A DNA stretch of 8,356 bases from Bacteroidales bacterium (GTDB lineage: Bacteria; Bacteroidota; Bacteroidia; Bacteroidales; VadinHA17): positions 1-8,356 of the forward strand of contig JAUYBT010000226.1 in the NCBI GenBank assembly GCA_030692905.1, in the 5' to 3' direction. The translations under genes and the position numbers were made by a program. The notes under the pieces were generated by a model, which saw only the letters and a program-made list of their open reading frames with translations, was not told where the DNA came from and did not search any database. Positions 6,867 through 8,356 of the stretch are shown piece after piece (within the stretch, counting starts at the first letter, position 1; each line of letters starts with the position of its first letter).

Positions 6867-7585
6867 ATCATGTACCGATGCATCTGTAACAATAAATTCT
6901 TCTATAAGTTTAGTCTTTGTATCGGCTTTTACATGGTTCTTATAACCGTAAAAAGTATTGTTGTTTTTCTTAGTCCACCTGGCATCAATATCTTTCTGTG
7001 CCAGTTTATGGGGCTTCACTTTCCACTCCTCTGGCGCTGTCCCTGTCTCTTTAATATGCTTGTTTTCTTCACGGGTATTTCGTTGGCGTGGAGCCTCTAC
7101 AAAGCTGGCATCTACCATCTTTCCCTGATTTGATAAAACTCCTGCTGCATCAAGGGTTTCATTGAAGATTTTGAACAAACCCAGGATTACCTCTTTTTCT
7201 ATAAGCTGCTCCCGGAATAACCAAAATGTTTTACTGTCAGGCACCTTGTCACTTTTCTTCAATCCCAAAAACCGTTTAAAACTTGCCCTGTCAACAATCT
7301 GAAATTCCAGTTGATCATCTGAAAGGTTATACAGACTTTGAATGATAAGGGCTTTGAACAATACCAATCGGTTGAATGGGGGGCGGCCTCCTTTCGATAA
7401 ATCCCTATCTTCATTTTTAAATGCTTCATTTATAGGTGATTCAAAGATTTTCCAGTCAATATATTTATTCAATTTTTGTAGCGGGTCACCAAGTTTACTG
7501 AGAGTTTCCAATAAAAAATGATCGTCAAATAGCCCAAGTGGATTAATGTTTTTCATTTTGCTTATTTTTATACTGTAAAACTAAG

Positions 7586-7600
7586 CAAATATATCTATTA
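7586..7600 (-). promoter_or_regulatory. Candidate transposase promoter -7 element (second copy of the direct repeat)
   Basis: CAAATATATCTATTA on the plus strand gives TATATTTG on the minus strand (7593-7586), matching TAnnTTTG. It is 29 bp upstream of the transposase ATG, which would leave a leader of about 20 nt. No TTTG was found at -33 spacing. The placement just upstream of the gene within the IS end makes it the best promoter candidate. Confidence 0.4.
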
Positions 7601-7647
7601 TATTATAGTTATGTTATTAACATTCAAATGATTATATCAACAATAGG

Positions 7648-7662
7648 TTTTTAGAGATGCCC
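7648..7662 (-). repeat. Right terminal inverted repeat of the IS
   Basis: Read inward on the minus strand the sequence is GGGCATCTCTAAAAA. It pairs with the left end at 6293-6307 at 13 of 15 positions. The transposase ATG lies 92 bp inside it. Confidence 0.8.
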
Positions 7663-7714
7663 TTATGTGATTGCTTGGAAAAGCAGCCCAAAGTGGTCAG
7701 ATTGTCCGGCTTTT

Positions 7715-7732
7715 GTAACGAAGCGAGAAACC
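7715..7732. repeat. Possible short dispersed-repeat fragment
   Basis: GTAACGAAGCGAGAAACC lies immediately beyond the recombinase stop codon. Its ACGAAG core is shared with the 22-bp insert at 6845-6866, and the GAAGCGAGAAA style resembles short interspersed repeats common in bacterial intergenic DNA. Only six bases are shared within the window, so this is weak. Confidence 0.25.
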
Positions 7733-7733
7733 A

Positions 7734-8150
7734 TTATAATTCCGGCATTTTATTAACTGCCAGGTTAACATTTAAACCTAATGATTTTAAATAAATGTCT
7801 GTTTGTTCCAGACTCTGGTGCCTGCACTGGTTTTGTATGGTTTTTATATCAATTCCGGCTCTGTAGGCAGCTACTACTCCTGAATGTTTCCAGGAATAAA
7901 GGGTGTAGTCACTACTGAGGTTAATATCTTTCGTAAGATTACGATATCTTACTCCCATCACATTTTTTGATATCGGTTTTACTTTACCACGACTCTGGAA
8001 GACATATTCCTGCCCAGAGTTAAACTCCTTTGATTCAACCAGCACATTACGGAAAGACTCCGGCATTGTTACATAACCTTCTTTCCGGTTTTTACATACG
8101 ATCCTGAAACAGCATTCGCCACCAATAATGATTGAAGAGATCAAAATCAT
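7734..8150 (-). pseudogene. C-terminal remnant of a tyrosine recombinase/integrase
   Basis: The 138-residue frame from ATG 8150 matches, from about residue 20 on, the C-terminal catalytic half of Bacteroidota site-specific tyrosine recombinases. KNRKEGYVTMPESF (20-33) and YVFQSRG (49-55) precede the box YTLYSWKHSGVVAAYRAG (82-99), then IQNQCRHQSLEQTDIYLKSLG (105-125). Visible catalytic-type residues are His89, His111 and the nucleophile Tyr120; the usual box-II Arg position carries Lys88. The core-binding domain and the first catalytic Arg, normally more than 150 residues of N-terminal sequence, are absent. Upstream DNA is AT-rich with no homologous sequence in any frame I read, so this is a truncated relic and the first 15-20 residues are probably not ancestral. 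It lies 71 bp from the IS right end on the same strand, suggesting an older mobile-element scar. Confidence 0.75.
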
Positions 8151-8237
8151 GAAAAAGTGAGAAACAAAAACCCTTATATTTGTGAAAATATTTGAAAAAA
8201 ATCGATTTTCTTATAGTTATTGTGTTTTTTTATTTAT

Positions 8238-8245
8238 TATCTTTG
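8238..8245 (+). promoter_or_regulatory. Candidate -7 promoter element TATCTTTG
   Basis: TATCTTTG matches the Bacteroidota -7 consensus TAnnTTTG and lies 72 bp upstream of the ATG at 8318. A TTG at 8220-8222 is 15 bp upstream, slightly short of the usual spacing to the -33 element. The intergenic stretch before it is AT-rich, with a second match TATATTTG at 8175-8182 and a perfect 12-bp palindrome AAAATCGATTTT at 8198-8209 that could be an operator; neither has further support. Confidence 0.4.
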
Positions 8246-8317
8246 ACTAAGTGTATGCTTGCTTAAAAAAGCTACCCTTTAACTAATTAACTAAATGTTT
8301 AAAAAAACCTATTGACT

Positions 8318-8356
8318 ATGCAAATTTCTACCAGTGTACGACGCATTGCGCTGTTT
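8318..8356 (+). CDS. Possible start of a gene running off the right edge
   Basis: ATG at 8318 opens a frame of 13 codons to the window end, reading MQISTSVRRIALF. The basic pair followed by hydrophobic residues could be the start of a signal peptide, but this is too short to name a family. The plus-strand promoter candidate at 8238-8245 and the stop in this frame at 8300-8302 are consistent with a start here. The other nearby ATG (8295) stops after six codons. Confidence 0.4.
   Translation, partial: MQISTSVRRIALF

Larger units (their letters stand above)
6447..7556 (-). pseudogene. IS5-family transposase, disrupted by two short insertions
   Basis: The frame from ATG 7556 is open for 230 codons to TDASVHD (ending 6867). 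It is then broken by 22 bp (6845-6866), continues for 100 codons from SQAMEQLLTEKDEG to AKIGMI (6844-6545), is broken by 38 bp (6507-6544), and finishes with NLTYNICRCTQLKIVVAMG and TAG at 6447-6449. Removing both inserts gives one uninterrupted 349-residue protein. An InsH/DUF772-type N-terminal domain spans about 55-115 (GGRPPFNRLVLFKALIIQSL, then VPDSKTFWLFRE). The DDE core follows, with likely catalytic Asp149 (MVDAS), Asp250 (YADSAY) and Glu300 (RVRVEHVFG) in the reconstructed numbering. As it stands, translation from 7556 would stop soon after the first insert, without Asp250 or Glu300, so the element cannot move by itself. No programmed-frameshift signal is seen, and frameshifting would not remove the inserted codons. 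Confidence 0.88.
6293..7662 (-). mobile_element. IS5-family-like insertion sequence, inactivated
   Basis: Terminal inverted repeats bound the element: GGGCACCTCTAAATA at the left end (from 6293) and, read inward on the minus strand, GGGCATCTCTAAAAA at the right end (from 7662). They match at 13 of 15 positions. The element is 1370 bp now and would be 1310 bp without the two short inserts in its transposase gene. The flanking four bases are TTAA on the left (6289-6292) and TTAT on the right (7663-7666); TTAA fits the YTAR target known for IS5-group elements, with one base changed on the right if this is the duplication. Transposase type, IR length and size all fit the IS5 family. It lies between the susC leader and a recombinase remnant. 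Confidence 0.8.

Noticed and set aside
6786..6892. Two overlapping transposase frames suggesting programmed frameshifting or two genes
   Set aside because: The overlap comes from the 22-bp insert. The residues each frame adds there (CLRRYFVVASYG... and MLQMHRYM...) are out-of-frame or inserted sequence, and removing the insert joins VHD to SQAMEQ.

Overview
The window looks like a Bacteroidota chromosome. It has a SusC/SusD outer-membrane pair with family-typical sequences, a lipoprotein signal on SusD, a recombinase of the type common in this phylum, TAnnTTTG-type -7 promoter elements and AT-rich intergenic DNA without clear Shine-Dalgarno sites. The genus cannot be decided from what is visible.

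Layout: (a) 2-145 (+) is the 3' end of a gene whose product finishes in a TonB-receptor plug-like segment. (b) 374-1213 (-) encodes an exported DUF1080 (3-keto-disaccharide hydrolase family) protein and converges on (a). (c) 1373-2893 and 2912-6007 (-) are susD and susC, 18 bp apart and transcribed susC then susD; a hairpin at 1293-1317 separates them from the DUF1080 gene. (d) 6008-6292 is the susC leader. (e) 6293-7662 is an IS5-like insertion sequence with near-perfect terminal inverted repeats; its transposase is broken. (f) 7734-8150 (-) is the C-terminal remnant of a tyrosine recombinase. (g) 8318-8356 (+) may be the start of a further gene behind a TATCTTTG promoter element.

SusC and SusD probably form an outer-membrane importer for a glycan or glycoside. 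The DUF1080 protein downstream would act in the periplasm or at the surface on a (3-keto-)glycoside. The substrate is unknown and no classical glycoside hydrolase is visible. The upstream boundary of this small locus is mobile-element debris (IS plus recombinase remnant).

The most distinctive observation is in the IS. The transposase reading frame is open over its whole length (349 codons plus stop) once two short inserts are removed: 22 bp (6845-6866, GC-rich) and 38 bp (6507-6544, a near-perfect palindrome). Together they total 60 bp, so the original frame resumes after the second. Both look like insertions of short dispersed repeats, with boundaries readable from the interrupted codons. 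I found no convincing new defence, RNA-guided or biosynthetic system here; the rest is a conventional SusCD locus.
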